NCBI GenBank assembly: GCA_021495925.1 | Contig: JAKEKT010000129.1 | Coordinates: 1-64,000, forward strand | DNA length: 64,000 nucleotides | Direction: 5' to 3' | Source: Diplodia intermedia | Taxonomy: Eukaryota; Ascomycota; Dothideomycetes; Botryosphaeriales; Botryosphaeriaceae | Shown here: positions 12,630 through 23,210 of the stretch, piece after piece | How positions within the stretch are numbered: the stretch's first letter is position 1 | How the letters are laid out: every line of letters begins with the position of its first letter | The notes under the pieces: model-generated | What the model was told of the DNA's origin: nothing | The model's input: only the letters and a program-made list of their open reading frames with translations | Database searches by the model: none | Position numbers and translations under genes: made by a program

Positions 12630-13622
12630 GTGTCTGGACCCACGCGGACCATGCTTCGGAGGAAAAGAAGCAGGATGGACGTACCACAGCGCCCGACCGC
12701 TGTGCATACACGTCAAACGTCAGATGCAGGACGCTTTCTACCGTACCCTAGTGCCTCCGTCTCTGCATTTTCTCCTGATTTGTTCTCGTCGGACTACGGA
12801 CAGCGCAGACGTGGTGTCCATTGGCGTTCTTCACGCCTATGTATTACGCGCCCCAGCCACCACAGCCAACTGCTGAGCAACATGAAATATGACATGTCTT
12901 ATCCTTCTACTTCTCCTTTGGTCGCCAACCAGCCATTCCCTGGTCTGCTCTTCGTAATCCGATGCATTGATCTAACGGACGTCGGGGGTGCACGCGCTGC
13001 GCTTGGAGTCACCATGCTCCTCAAGTCGAACCACGATAACAACGTGGAGATCACCGCGCACACGAAAGCAAGAAAAGCAACTTGGCAATGCGCTCACCCC
13101 CACTGCAAGCACAATCGTACATGCGCCCGGAGCAGCTGTGATATGAGCGACATCTCATCAGCAGTAGGAGCAACCGCTAGACCAAGACAAGAAGACAAGG
13201 CGTCTCCGCAGTCCATCCGACGACTCGCGACGAGAACACCAGAGGGAGGTGACTGGATCACCGGAGACCAAACTACTTTTTCTCTCGTGTCATCCGCTCT
13301 CCACTTTCCCTCAGCATTGACACGACACCTAGAAGCCATTGTCCAAGCAGCCAACGGCGTGCTTGCTCACTCCCCCTCTCATTCCACGCCGAGTCCTCTG
13401 GCAGCCTTCCTGTTCCTACATCCTGGGTATCGATCCTGGCCGGGCTTGCTTTTATCCGGGGCTGACGACGGACGGATGACACGACGGGGTGGCGAAGCAT
13501 ACCGAAGGATTCCGCCTCCATCTACGATCCGTTCTGTCCTGACAGCCATCACACACCACCCGTGCTTGCGCCCGTCCGGTCGGAGAAGATGGATCGGGCT
13601 GGCCTCGTGCCTGTGCCGATAG
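12630..13622 (+). CDS. Doubtful hypothetical ORF
   Basis: An uninterrupted frame of 330 codons, unusually long for this interval. I see no domain, signal peptide or membrane segment. The only local pattern is CAHPHCKHNRTCARSSC, a short Cys/His-rich stretch near residue 155. The composition (many R, S, P and T) is what out-of-frame GC-rich DNA often gives, and no splice sites suggest a multi-exon gene. I list it because of its length, not because I recognise it. It may well be non-coding. Confidence 0.15.
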   Translation: MSGPTRTMLRRKRSRMDVPQRPTAVHTRQTSDAGRFLPYPSASVSAFSPDLFSSDYGQRRRGVHWRSSRLCITRPSHHSQLLSNMKYDMSYPSTSPLVANQPFPGLLFVIRCIDLTDVGGARAALGVTMLLKSNHDNNVEITAHTKARKATWQCAHPHCKHNRTCARSSCDMSDISSAVGATARPRQEDKASPQSIRRLATRTPEGGDWITGDQTTFSLVSSALHFPSALTRHLEAIVQAANGVLAHSPSHSTPSPLAAFLFLHPGYRSWPGLLLSGADDGRMTRRGGEAYRRIPPPSTIRSVLTAITHHPCLRPSGRRRWIGLASCLCR

Positions 13623-14771
13623 GGATGTGATCCTCGCACTGGCCAGCCTACGATTCAGCTCATTCTGCCTCGCAGAAATCAAGAAATGATGTTGATACCG
13701 CGGTAGCCGCCACTTCGATGAACAGGTTGAGACGCTTGGTCAAATCCGAGGCCGTGCGAAGGCAGCAGCCGCGTCACGTTGTCCCGTCAAGACCGTCACG
13801 ACAGAATCACCATAAGCCGCCCATGGCGGAAGCAGCAGATGTATCGCCATCCCTTGGTCGATTACGGGCGAATGAACCACACCACTTTCGCCTGCTTTAT
13901 TCATGCAGCATGCTACTATCTGGAGACGTGAGGTGTTCTCACGCGACTTATGTTCACAAGTGTTTGGCGAGGCCCTCGCGTCTCGACAGTGTCGCAACGA
14001 GAAAGAGAAGAGTAATGCGGCATCAGACACGTACTTGCAGTTTCAAATGTCCCATACGTACGATACTTATAGACTATGCATTAGGGTTCCCGTGGCACTT
14101 GCCCTTCGCCTTGCTCGTATCGCGAAACCGTTGATCTCCGACGTTCGGTAAACCCCTCCAAGACGAATTGTTTCATATAGTCGTCGCTGTTGGAACTATC
14201 GCCAAGACTAGGAAAGATCGCGGGAAACATTCATGCTATTCGGATCTGCAGCGTGGTAGTGAGATGCTGCGCAGTGAGCTGTTAAAAGTTCATGCCTGTG
14301 TCGAGCAGGTGTGGCACTCTACCTACGTAGGCCGTGGAAGTCTGTGTTTGGATGTTATTCTGTCTTTTCAAAGAGTACATTTACGTCCGGACATTGACTT
14401 CAGCTGACCGTCTCAGAAGTGCGTACTATCTCGTAGTGCACGGGAGGTGTATTTATTTTGGCAGTGGAATACCCTTCGTGTGCATGCTGTAGCGCGAGAA
14501 AAACGTCGGCAGCTGCGTTTATCCTCAACAGAAACTCCGGTACTGTAGGGTGCGCCATGTGGGGAGTTGGCAGGCTGCCTTATCATACTCCCATTGACAC
14601 TGCAATACGCTTCAGGGCGGCGTATTGCATTGCCTCATATAGAGGAACTCTGCGATTGCAGGGGTGTAGTAGTCTCCGCTTCGGCCGTTATTACGACATT
14701 TGTACGTCCTTGAGCGTACCCCGTACCCCGTTATCTCCTTAACTGTTGGAGAGAAGATAAAGATCTTCTCT

Positions 14772-15146
14772 CTAATAATTAAAAACCTTAAAACCTGGCA
14801 GACAAAAGGTACGTAAATTCTCACTAGTGCGGTCTCTAGAAGCTCTCTTTTTTTGGCATGTTATTTTTTGCATAGAATCACGGCTGTTGGGGTCGCTAGC
14901 CCATCCCTCTTTTGTATGCTTGGCTGCGAGCAGTAGCAGGCCAAACATATCTATTTCCAGTCGTGCGGCCAAGGAGTATTGCCCAAGACGGCCTGAACGC
15001 GTAAATTCGATTGGTGTCTGGGATGTACGTACCGACAAAGTGCGCCTTATGCGGTAGTTTGTGAAGAAGTCGATGAGGTAGAGGTACTCCGTAGCAGCCA
15101 ATAAAAACGAAATGTAGTCACAAGGCTGTCGCGGTTGCTGACTCAC
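14772..15146 (-). other. Minus-strand open frame in AT-richer island
   Basis: An open frame of 124 codons with a protein-like composition (segments such as AARLEIDMFGLLLLAAKH and DYISFLLAATEYLYLIDFF) in DNA that is more AT-rich than its surroundings. I do not recognise a family. It could be a relic of a mobile element or another decayed gene. No start context, introns or neighbouring exons support an active gene. Confidence 0.2.
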
Positions 15147-15349
15147 TGCCGTTTTCGCACGAAAGTGGTTAGCGCGGGGCTTGGCTCTCCCGCCTCCACT
15201 TCACACGAGTTGACTGCCACCTCTTCGACTGCCCCACCATCACCACTCCACCGGACATCATCGCCAGCGTCAAGCAAACTCTCCATACCGCGACTTCGCC
15301 TTGCGCCCATCAAGACCTCACTGCCGTACGAACCGTCCAAGCCGAGTTC

Positions 15350-15813
15350 ATGACCACGGAAATCCAGAACCTCAAGGCATTTGATCCGTTCGCGGAGGCA
15401 GATGAGGATAATAGCGAAAACAAGGGCCAGACCCAGAACTACATCCACATCCGCATTCAGCGTACGTATCCTTCATCGCATCGCCTCCCCCTGCTGCCGC
15501 TGACAGGAGCCTTCCGCAGAGCGCAATGGTCGCAAGACTTTGACCACGGTCCAGGGCCTTCCGAAGAAGTTTGACCAGAAGAAGATCCTCAAGGTCATCA
15601 AGAAGAAGTTCGCCTGCAATGGCACCATCGTGACCGACACCGAGATGGGCGAGGTCATCCAGCTCCAGGGTGACCAGCGCAAGGATGTCCAGGAGTTCCT
15701 CACCGACAAGAAGGAGGGACTTGAGCTAGATGCCAAGACCATCAAGGTGAGCAGGCTTCTCCGCTTCCGAAGCCACCTTTCTCACTCGCTGCTTCCAGGT
15801 CCACGGTTTCTAA
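15350..15813 (+). CDS. SUI1: Translation initiation factor eIF1 (SUI1)
   Basis: Exons 15350-15461, 15520-15746 and 15799-15813 encode 117 residues. eIF1 binds the 40S subunit near the P site and guards start-codon selection in the cytoplasm. The SUI1 fold is clear: IHIRIQQRNGRKTLTTVQG (the first Q codon is split by intron 1), then KKILKVIKKKFACNGT, then GEVIQLQGDQRKDVQEFL, and the family ending KVHGF. The length fits the family (yeast 108 residues). Intron 1 is 58 bases and intron 2 is 52 bases. The last coding exon is only 15 bases (VHGF plus stop), so a gene finder could easily miss it. The N-terminal acidic stretch FDPFAEADED is typical. The ATG at 15350 is the only one that gives this start. 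Confidence 0.96.
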
Positions 15814-16574
15814 GCCACCTACGCCGCGCCGCGCCGCGCCCCGCACTCCGTGATTGTTCAAGATCATCCGGTCCAGACACTGGGTCTGGCTCTCCTTCAA
15901 TACCGGCCGCGAGATGTGACAGATGGGTTAGGCGGCAAGGCTTACAGCGGGACGGCACATGAGTAGATCACAGATGACTTACGATTCTTATCTCCGGTGC
16001 TACTTAAATGCGTTGCTTTTGGGCTTGCGCCCGCTACAGGGAAGGCAGTAACGGTCGCATATCAGTATGGGAATGCAATGCAGTCTTTTCCCTCCACAGT
16101 TTCTTTGATGTGCAAACATACGAACATCTACCACCCCGCAAAGCTGATGTGGTTCTCGGTGCCAGTCGTGGGATAGGGGAACATACCGGCCCTAACAGAT
16201 CCTCTAAGTTCTGGCGGCGACTCTCCTGTCCTGACTATTGGATCCCCCAACTAATCTTGTGTGGATGCTTATTGTACCCACTGCCATTTCGTCCTTCCAC
16301 ACTTTCCACCTTCCACTCTGACCAAGGCTCTCCTTTTTTTTTCATTTCTCATTGACATGTCATCCCCATCTCTGAAATTGCCATGGTCGGGCTACCGAAC
16401 CTAACCGCTGGATGAATCACAGGTTCTCCATGTTTGGTACCCTGGAACAAGAGCCATCCGCAGAATTTGACAAAGAGGCGAAATCTGTTATTTCTCGGAT
16501 TCATTGGCAGCAGTACGCTTATTGGACGCAGACGACGATGCCTACCTAACTTCTAGACTTTTCGACGGAGCGGT
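15814..16574. other. Intergenic region after eIF1
   Basis: 3' flank of eIF1. A short GCCGC-type repeat lies at about 15821-15842 and a T-rich tract near 16327-16341. I see no gene. Confidence 0.5.
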
Positions 16575-16905
16575 TTAGCATACGGCGAAGGATTTGGCGG
16601 CGCGTGTCGCAGCCGGGAGTGACTGCCACCTGCTGGGTGCGCCCTCTTGCTTGCAGCGAGGAGTGTTCGTGCACTAGTCAGTTCCTTATTCACTCTGTCG
16701 GGTCTAGCTATTGGCGCCGCACGAGCGTCTTGCCGATTAGCCAACGCGGTTGGCGTGCAGCAGCGATGCTCGCGGACCTCGCGCTCCTCGCGCTGCAGTT
16801 GGGGACCGGGGGGTGGTGGTACTGCTGCTGCTGCATGCGTCCCGCGGACTTTGTCTATGCCGGGCGAGGAATGGGCCAGTCATGCGCTTAGCCCTTTTTG
16901 GCCAG
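16575..16905 (-). repeat. Dispersed repeat, copy B (inverted relative to copy A)
   Basis: The reverse complement matches 7575-7915. The most similar block is 16828-16905 (CTGCATGCGTCCCGCGG through GGCGAGGAATGGG), followed by GGATTTGGCGGCGCGTGTCG at about 16591-16610. Copy B lacks a roughly 40-base GC-rich insert present in copy A near 7806-7850, and has a small extra block near 16770-16790. Many differences are C/T or G/A, compatible with repeat-induced point mutation or ordinary decay. No ORF is conserved between the copies. Confidence 0.7.
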
Positions 16906-17851
16906 ATAGAGTGCCCGTCAACTTGGCTGAGGAGTTAAGGCAGATGCTGCCAGAAACCTCCGCTCAGCAACAGCACAGCGCCTGCCGCTTCTATCGCGTC
17001 ATGCTGGTCGTGGATATCGGCTAGCCAAGCCATCGCCCGGTCACCACTTCGGCCCGGCGCCCAACTACATCACTCGGGTTGCGGAGGACAACAAACTCGC
17101 CTCCCTCGCGACCAGGTCATGGAGGATCTGAGCTGAGCCCGTCAGGAACACAATGTCCTTTCTACATGGGTAGTCGAAGCGAATATCCCGACGTGGGTGT
17201 GAGTTCTAAACTCGCATAAACACGTGCAGACATGAGATTCCACGACCTGCTTATATAGTATATCTAGACCAATCGGGATTTGCCAACGGGAGCGCCGATG
17301 AACGTGTAGTGGGTAGATCGCGACTACTGAGGAGACGAAACATCGCATCTTCACTCCAGCGTCACAGCTCCAGTTCGACTATAGCGAATCGGAGGTGGAC
17401 TTGTTGACAGTCAAAGGTGGACAGAAGAGGCCGAGTTGGTGGTCTCCATCTATTCTTAGGAAATTCTTTTTTTTTTTTTGCGGAAGGAAGTAGCCACACA
17501 TGATGACTTCTTCAAGATTAGTGTTCTACCTAAGAGACCAAAGGTAGAGGGAATCTTCGCATAACACTGCCCCCAAACTCTACGTTATAGGTCATGTAAA
17601 TAACCTCAAAATAGAAAGCCGAATCAAAGATCAAGCAGGTTGGGTATCCGCTCAGCTAACGCCGAATAAGCATGGGGGCCGTTTTGGCAATCCTGAAAGT
17701 CCGATACAAGAACAATTTTGCTCTTAGGAAGAAATTGAAAGGTCAGCACGAGCGGACAATGACTGAACAGTCAACAAAGTGGAAAGCTTGAAAAGTGAAA
17801 CAATGTCGCGAAGTGAGAAGAAAAGGTGTAGTTGACCGCAGGCTTCCCGCT
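16906..17851. other. Intergenic region, nothing recognised
   Basis: About 950 bases between the repeat and the transporter's stop codon, of moderate GC content, with a T-run near 17467-17479. The right part is the 3' flank of the transporter. No gene or RNA is recognised. Confidence 0.5.
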
Positions 17852-19589
17852 TCACGGCACCAGCAAGTCCGTCTTTCTTCTGTGCAGACCCCTGCTCAAG
17901 TGCTCTGTCATCTGTGCCTGTTGCTCTGCCTGCAACTGCTCTGGCAAATTCGTGTGACTAGCGAAGGGGGTGCGCATGAAGGGCGTGGGAGCAGGACAGG
18001 GGTTGGCGCTGCGGTACGGTTCCTCGCTGTCGAGCAGCTCGACGACACGCTCTCGGCGGCGCTCGTCGCGCGTTTGGCCGTGCTGAGGCGTCTCCTTGAA
18101 GCCACCCTCGTCGCGGTCCTCTTGCTTCTGCGGCCACAGGATCTGTCGATTCATCACGGCGCGCACCTGCATGAAGACCACGAAGAGCCAGAGCGGGATC
18201 AAGCCCACGGTAAGCACGCAGCCGACGATGTTGATGGGGCGGTTGTTGTCCAAAGCTTTGGCGACAGCGAACGTGGCCGTCGTCAGCGCTGTGTTGGGGA
18301 AGATGAACGAGTACCACGTCATGGCGAAGTCCATCTTTCGGCGCGTGGCCGGGCTGGCGTGCGCGCCGACGGAAACGAAGAAGAACCAGAGCGCCAGGCC
18401 CCACAGCCAGATGCCGACCCAGTTGGCGATGATCTTGCTGACCTGCCCGGCGAGCTTACCGTCTCCCATGAAGGTGTCAGGCACGCAGTTGGGGAGGCTT
18501 TGGCCCATGGTGATGATGCCGGAAATGGTGAAGCCAGATGGACCGACCGAGATAAACATGCCCGGGCGGAGGGACTCGCGTGGGAGCTTTTGCGTCATCA
18601 GACGATAGAGAAAGGCGGCGTAGATCATCAGCGAGACCATGAAGCCGATGCCCTGCAGGACGACTCCGCCGACAATGATCTCGAGAGAACGCTCTCCAAC
18701 GGTCTTCTTGGCCAGGCTTCCAGCGTGCGGGCCGACAATCAGAAGGGGATAGGCGGGGAAAATCCACACGGGCGTCATCTTGGAAATGGTGAAAGTCTGG
18801 GTTGACCACCTGGTGACGGTCAGCTGAAGGCCACGGCGACGGAGCGGGGGAGGGCTTGCATGATGAGATAAATGCCACAAGAAAAGACAATGGCCAATCC
18901 ACAATACAGCCAGAAAAGAACAACCATTGCGTCTTCGAGCCAGGATCCCGTGTAATCGACCCCGTACTGGGAGATGTTTAGAAGAACAGTGCCGAAGCTG
19001 ATGACGGAAGCGGGGATGAACAGGCATTCGGTGGGGTGGAGGAAACTGGCGCGAAAGGTGGAAGGATACCAGTAGAAGCGCATGCTGATCATGAAGACAT
19101 TGAAGACGAACAAGACAAGGTTCAGGATGAAGAAGATGCATCCGATCTCGTAGAGACCGTTGAACTGCCAAGGGACTGCAGGATGAGGCTGGTTAGTGCA
19201 GTCCGACTTGGCGGCGCCAATGATGGATGCGGAAAGAGGGACGACGCACCATTGTGTAGCACATTGGCAATGCCGCCGGTGGCCATGGTCATGGTAAACC
19301 ATGTCCACGTGAAATGGCGGGTTCGCTCTCTCAGAGACAGCCGCAGCGGTTCGTCTTTCTCGTTCAGCCCATCGCTTTCCTCTTTGTTGGCGGGGTGCAC
19401 GGCCATTGCATCTGCGACACTATTCTCACCAGACCAATGCACGGTGGAGCCGCGATGGGCGGAGGCGGGGGCGAAGTGGTCGGATGCAGAGGACCTGGGC
19501 GAGGTGGTGAAGATGAAGGGATTATTGGCAGCGTGCTCCGGGACCGCAGGCTCGCCAGTCGAGAAAGGAGAGCGCGGAGAGGCGGCCAT
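17852..19589 (-). CDS. Mae1-like C4-dicarboxylate/malate transporter (TDT/SLAC1 family)
   Basis: Three exons, 19589-19250, 19175-18860 and 18809-17852, give 537 residues. The family comprises ten-span plasma-membrane carriers or channels for malate and other anions. Family signatures in order are HFTWTWFTMTMATGG (about 95-109), KMTPVWIFPAYP, SLRPGMFISVGPSGF and WYSFIFPNTAL. These match the fission yeast malate permease better than the sulfite pump Ssu1. The cytoplasmic N-tail (about 90 residues) and the charged C-tail are hydrophilic. Intron 1 is an ordinary 74-base GT-AG intron. Intron 2 (18859-18810) works only as a 50-base GC-AG intron, donor GCAAGC, branch GCTGAC: it joins IYLIM to WSTQTFTISK in frame. 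Divergent from the thiolase gene. The exact substrate is inferred. Confidence 0.92.
18810..18859 (-). other. GC-AG intron in the transporter gene
   Basis: Read on the minus strand, the exon ends CTCATCAT, the intron runs from GCAAGC to TCACCAG, and the next exon starts GTGGTCAAC. The junction gives ATG TGG. No GT donor nearby keeps the frame, and the total coding length (1614 bases) is divisible by three only with this choice. GCAAGY is the usual form of the rare GC donor. Confidence 0.8.
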
Positions 19590-20601
19590 TGTTTAGGTAG
19601 CGGCGAGGCGGGAGGGCAAGTCACGGCGGCGGGCTGGGGTTCGCTGCCGAGCGTCCTGCGCTTCGGTGGCCATGGGTGCAGATGCATGGGAGAAGTAATG
19701 CAAAGCGACAGCATTTCGCTCGGGACCGGCACGGCGCGATGACGACCTTGGGCCCTGGGGCATGGGGTCGCGTGTGCCCTCCAAGCGCCGCGCAGGGCTG
19801 GGGCGGCCAAACCCTGCCGAAGATCGACTAATCCCGCCCGGCGTGCTGCCCGCCGTCGCCTGCTCGCTGCTTGTGCCCGTCTAGCTCTCCATCTGTGCGC
19901 CATCGAGCACTCGCAGGAGTAGTGGCTGAAACCTGTTGAACCGGCCTCTGTATAGGCCATCTTGTTGTCTTGCTCTTCAGTTCCCGCTGACATCACGAGC
20001 AGCGGCTCGATAGCCAGAACCGTCGGCGGCGTAGTCAGCTGGAGCGTCGAGCTTTGCTGCCGCCGCACTCGCGTCCTGATTCAAGCGCCCTCTCGGTCCT
20101 GTGCCAGAGCAGATCCCATCTTCATCCTCCGCCGCGCGACGCGGCTTCCGACGTTGACAGCCCTCAACATAGTCGCACGCACGTCGGGAATGGCACTACC
20201 CGATCGCGTGTCCCTCGGAACTCCGAGCTCGAGGGGAGCGCGCCAGGCTTCCGGATTTCCACCGCAAAGTCGACGTTGCCGTCCATGGCTGGAGCGAGGC
20301 TGGACAGAAGGGTCGACGTTGGGGGGTGGTGCAGGGCTGAGGACGAGGAGACGAGGTGGCCGGATGAACGAATAGGCTCAAGTTCTTCCACGCCGCGGTT
20401 GCCCGCGCCCGGCCCCGCGACCACTGCCGAAGTGCACCTCCGCATCGCTTCCGATAGCTTCCCCCGGCCGACTTACCCCAAATGTAGTTATTACTTCTTC
20501 CCCCGCGTGGCCACCCTCTCCTCTCTCTTCTCTATACCTGCAATTGCCCTCTCTTTCCTCACAATCTTCATTTCCCGCGCGGCGCAATTGGTGCTTTCAT
20601 C
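19590..20601. promoter_or_regulatory. Divergent promoter region, transporter / thiolase
   Basis: About 1 kb between two start codons that point away from each other. It is GC-rich in the middle. A pyrimidine-rich stretch (about 20505-20575, many CTCTC and CTTCC) lies just before the thiolase ATG, typical of promoters of strongly expressed fungal genes. No specific operator was identified. Confidence 0.4.
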
Positions 20602-21922
20602 ATGTCGGGCTTCATACAAAAAGGCGCCAAGCACATCCTCCAAAAGAACCCCAATGACATCGTCTTCCTGTCCGCGCTGAGAACGCCGGTGACGAGGTCG
20701 AAGAAGGGTGGTCTGAAGGATGCCTACGACCACGAGCTGCTCGCAACAGTACGTCCAATGCCCTCTGCCGCCCGCAGCCTCACCCTGCATCCGCTTCCGA
20801 GCACCGGCTAACCCGAGCTTCCGCTAGGTGCTGAAAGCCACGCTCGACAAGAACCCCAAGCTCGACCCAGCCGCCGTGCAGGATATCCAGGTCGGCACCG
20901 TGCTGGCCGAGCTGGGCGGTTCCAAGGCTGGCCGCATGGCCGCCAATCACGTCGGCTACCCTACCAGTGTAGCCTTCCAGACGGTGAACCGCGCGTGCAG
21001 CTCCGGCTTGGCCGCCATAACCGGCGTCGCCCACAGCATAGCCGTCGGCCAGATCGACGTCGGCATTGGCGGTGGCATGGAGAGCATGACGCGCAACTAC
21101 GGCTCGCGCGCCATCCCGACGGTGCTGTGGCCCCAGTTGAAGGACAGCCCGGTCAAGGACGCCCGGGAGTGCATCATGAACATGGGACTCACTGCCGAGA
21201 ACGTGGCCGGGCGCTATGGCGTCAGCCGCGCCGACCAAGATGCCTTCGCTGCCCGCTCCCAGCTGAGGGCTGCCCAGGCACAGAAGGACGGCTTGTTCGA
21301 TGCTGAGATTGTGCCCGTGACGACGCGTTTCCGCCCTGACCCCGAGGTGCCCGAGAACGAGGAAGAAATCACCGTCACCAAGGACGACGGAATCCGCCCC
21401 ACGACCACCGTCGAGAAGCTCGCCGGCATGAAGCCCGCCTTCAAGCCCGACGGCTCGTCCACCGCCGGCAACAGCTCCCAGGTCTCGGATGGTGCCGCCG
21501 CAGCACTCATGATGCGCCGTAGTACCGCCCACGCCCTCGGCCTCCAAGACTCCATCATTGGCAAATGGGCGGGCACCCAGGTCGTTGGCTGCGCTCCCGA
21601 TGAGATGGGCGTGGGCCCTGCCATCGCCATTCCGAAGCTACTGGACTACACGGGCGTGAAGAAGGAGGAGGTTGGAATCTGGGAGATCAATGAGGCGTTT
21701 GCCAGCCAGGCCGTGTACTGTGTGCGGAAACTTGGCATCGATGAGGAGAAGGTCAACCCTAAGGGTGGTGCTATTGCTCTGGGCCACCCGCTGGGCGCCA
21801 CCGGTGCAAGGCAGCTGGCGACACTGCTGCCGGAGATGGAGAGGCAGAGTCAGGAGATTGGTGTCATTAGCATGTGTATCGGAACCGGTATGGGCATGGC
21901 CAGCTTGATTGTTAGAGAGTAG
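20602..21922 (+). CDS. 3-ketoacyl-CoA thiolase (acetyl-CoA acyltransferase)
   Basis: Exons 20602-20748 and 20828-21922 encode 413 residues. The enzyme catalyses the last step of beta-oxidation, splitting 3-ketoacyl-CoA with CoA into acetyl-CoA and a shortened acyl-CoA. The active site is complete: nucleophile Cys106 in NRACSSGL, His369 in IALGHPLGATG and Cys399 in SMCIGTGMG, with INEAFASQA before them. The sequence resembles peroxisomal Pot1/Fox3 more than bacterial biosynthetic thiolases. The N-terminus (MSGFIQKGAKHILQ) has no good PTS2 nonapeptide, because the R/K-L positions are missing, and the C-terminus (LIVRE) is not a PTS1, so targeting is uncertain. The intron is 79 bases with branch GCTAAC. 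The stop lies 90 bases from the stop of the convergent next gene. Confidence 0.94.
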
Positions 21923-22012
21923 TCACAAGGCGAAAATCTGTAGCAATACCCAGGGACGGAACAAAAAATCGATCAAGTTTGGATATCATGTAACTTGCGT
22001 GACTGACAGAAC

Positions 22013-23013
22013 TTATGCCTGTTCCATTACCTCTCCCTTGTTCTTCTTCTTCTTTTTCTTTTTTTTCTTCTTCTTGTCGGAGCGGCATAACAGTGCATTC
22101 TCCGCAGTGGTGACGGGGTCGCCAGATTCCCCATGCTGGATGGAGACTTTCGCTGGAGCTGACTTCGTAACTGCTTTGTCGGTTTCGTCATCACAGCCAC
22201 CGGGGCCCTCTTCGTCCGCAGCCGGTGGTTTTGCCTTGGCCGTAGGCTTTTCCTCCCGAGAGTCAGCCTTCGACTTATCTACCGCCGCCTTCTCTGGACC
22301 GCCTGCCTGGACCTTTTGCTTCTTGTTCTTCTTCTTTGAGCGCTCCTCTAACAGCTCATCTAGGTAACTGACAGGTCGCTTCCTCGACTTTTCCGGTGCC
22401 TGCGTTGCCGCGGCATTCGCCTGCTTGGATGCTGCTCTGCCTTTCACCTCATCTTCTGACCCACTATCCTCTCCATTCGATATCCTCTCTTTCACTGGTG
22501 CTGGAGGAGCCTTCCTCTTCGACTTGAACATTGCCGCGCGCCCATCCTCGTCATCACTGTCATCCTGGGCTTTCGTGGGTTTCGTCGGTCGTTCCAGTTT
22601 CTTGCTCGGCAGGTGGGCAGCGGCGGCAGACTTCTGGTCGGCCGGCTGGGCAGCGCGACCCTTGGCAGCGTTTTTGCCGAGGATCTGGTAGCGGAGGCGC
22701 TCGTTGGAAGAGAGTTGGTTGCGCTTGAAGCTACCGTCTAGGATGTCTTTCGGGGGCTCGGCGCCGACGCCTAGGCTGGAAACTGTAAGCAACCAGCAAC
22801 GCATTGTGCAAGGGGTAGGTGGGAAGCATACATATCGGAGCCGGGAGTAAAAAGCGCGGATTCTTCCCTGTGCAGCTGCTCGGGCGTCTTCTGCGCGGCT
22901 TCGTCTTCAGCAGGGCGCGGGGGCAGCCATGATGCGACCAGGTTCTGGCTGCGGGCGAGAGCGACGCTGACGCGATTGAACGCGACGTCTTCCGGGCGCG
23001 CCGCGGTAGACAT
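22013..23013 (-). CDS. DUF3245-like protein with lysine-rich C-terminus
   Basis: Exons 23013-22832 and 22775-22013 encode 314 residues. The conserved N-terminal region reads RVSVALARSQNLVASWLP, then EQLHREESALF, then, after the splice, LGVGAEPPKD and RLRYQILGKNA. I associate this pattern with the fungal DUF3245 family of unknown function. The rest is low-complexity and highly charged, with the block KRPVSYLDELLEERSKKK and a final run of 12 Lys, suggesting a nucleolar or nuclear location; that is inference. The 56-base intron uses donor GTATGC and the second of two possible AGs, because only that keeps frame. The poly-Lys end is encoded by a CTT/TTC tract at 22046-22081. Confidence 0.7.
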
Positions 23014-23210
23014 GTCGGGGTGGAGGGGTGCAGGTGGGTGCGGCAGTGACAGCGGCAGCGGAAAAGTTGCGGGCAGCAGCAGTTGCCGTGCCAAGACAGA
23101 CGCAAAAGCTGCTTGTGACCCGGGACGGACCCTATCAGAAGCGCATCACAAGCACTTCAGCATCCCATCTCCACTCCACCCTTTCCTTCCTCTATCGCCC
23201 AGAAGCCACC
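23014..23210. promoter_or_regulatory. Short bidirectional promoter
   Basis: Only 197 bases separate the start codon of the DUF3245-like gene (-) from that of succinyl-CoA ligase beta (+), so both promoters and 5' leaders must share or overlap here. The right half is pyrimidine-rich (CCACTCCACCCTTTCCTTCC). No TATA box was seen. Confidence 0.5.

Larger units (their letters stand above)
9825..15349. other. Gene-poor interval; AT-richer island at its right end
   Basis: About 5.5 kb between the kinase and eIF1. From 9.8 to 10.5 kb it is ordinary 3' flank. From 10.6 to 12.4 kb it is very GC-rich and carries only compositional ORFs. From 12.6 to 13.6 kb there is one longer open frame (separate entry). 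From about 13.6 to 15.1 kb base composition shifts towards AT with many small ORFs, including 125 codons on the minus strand at 14772-15146. That is consistent with decayed mobile DNA, but no transposon protein is recognisable. Confidence 0.45.

Noticed and set aside
17795..18805. 336-codon open frame on the plus strand
   Set aside because: It lies antisense to the third exon of the transporter and mirrors its codons. It has no domain of its own.
22776..22783. First AG (TTACAG) as acceptor of the DUF3245-like gene's intron
   Set aside because: It shifts the frame. The next AG, seven bases on, restores the frame and the LGVGAEPP motif.
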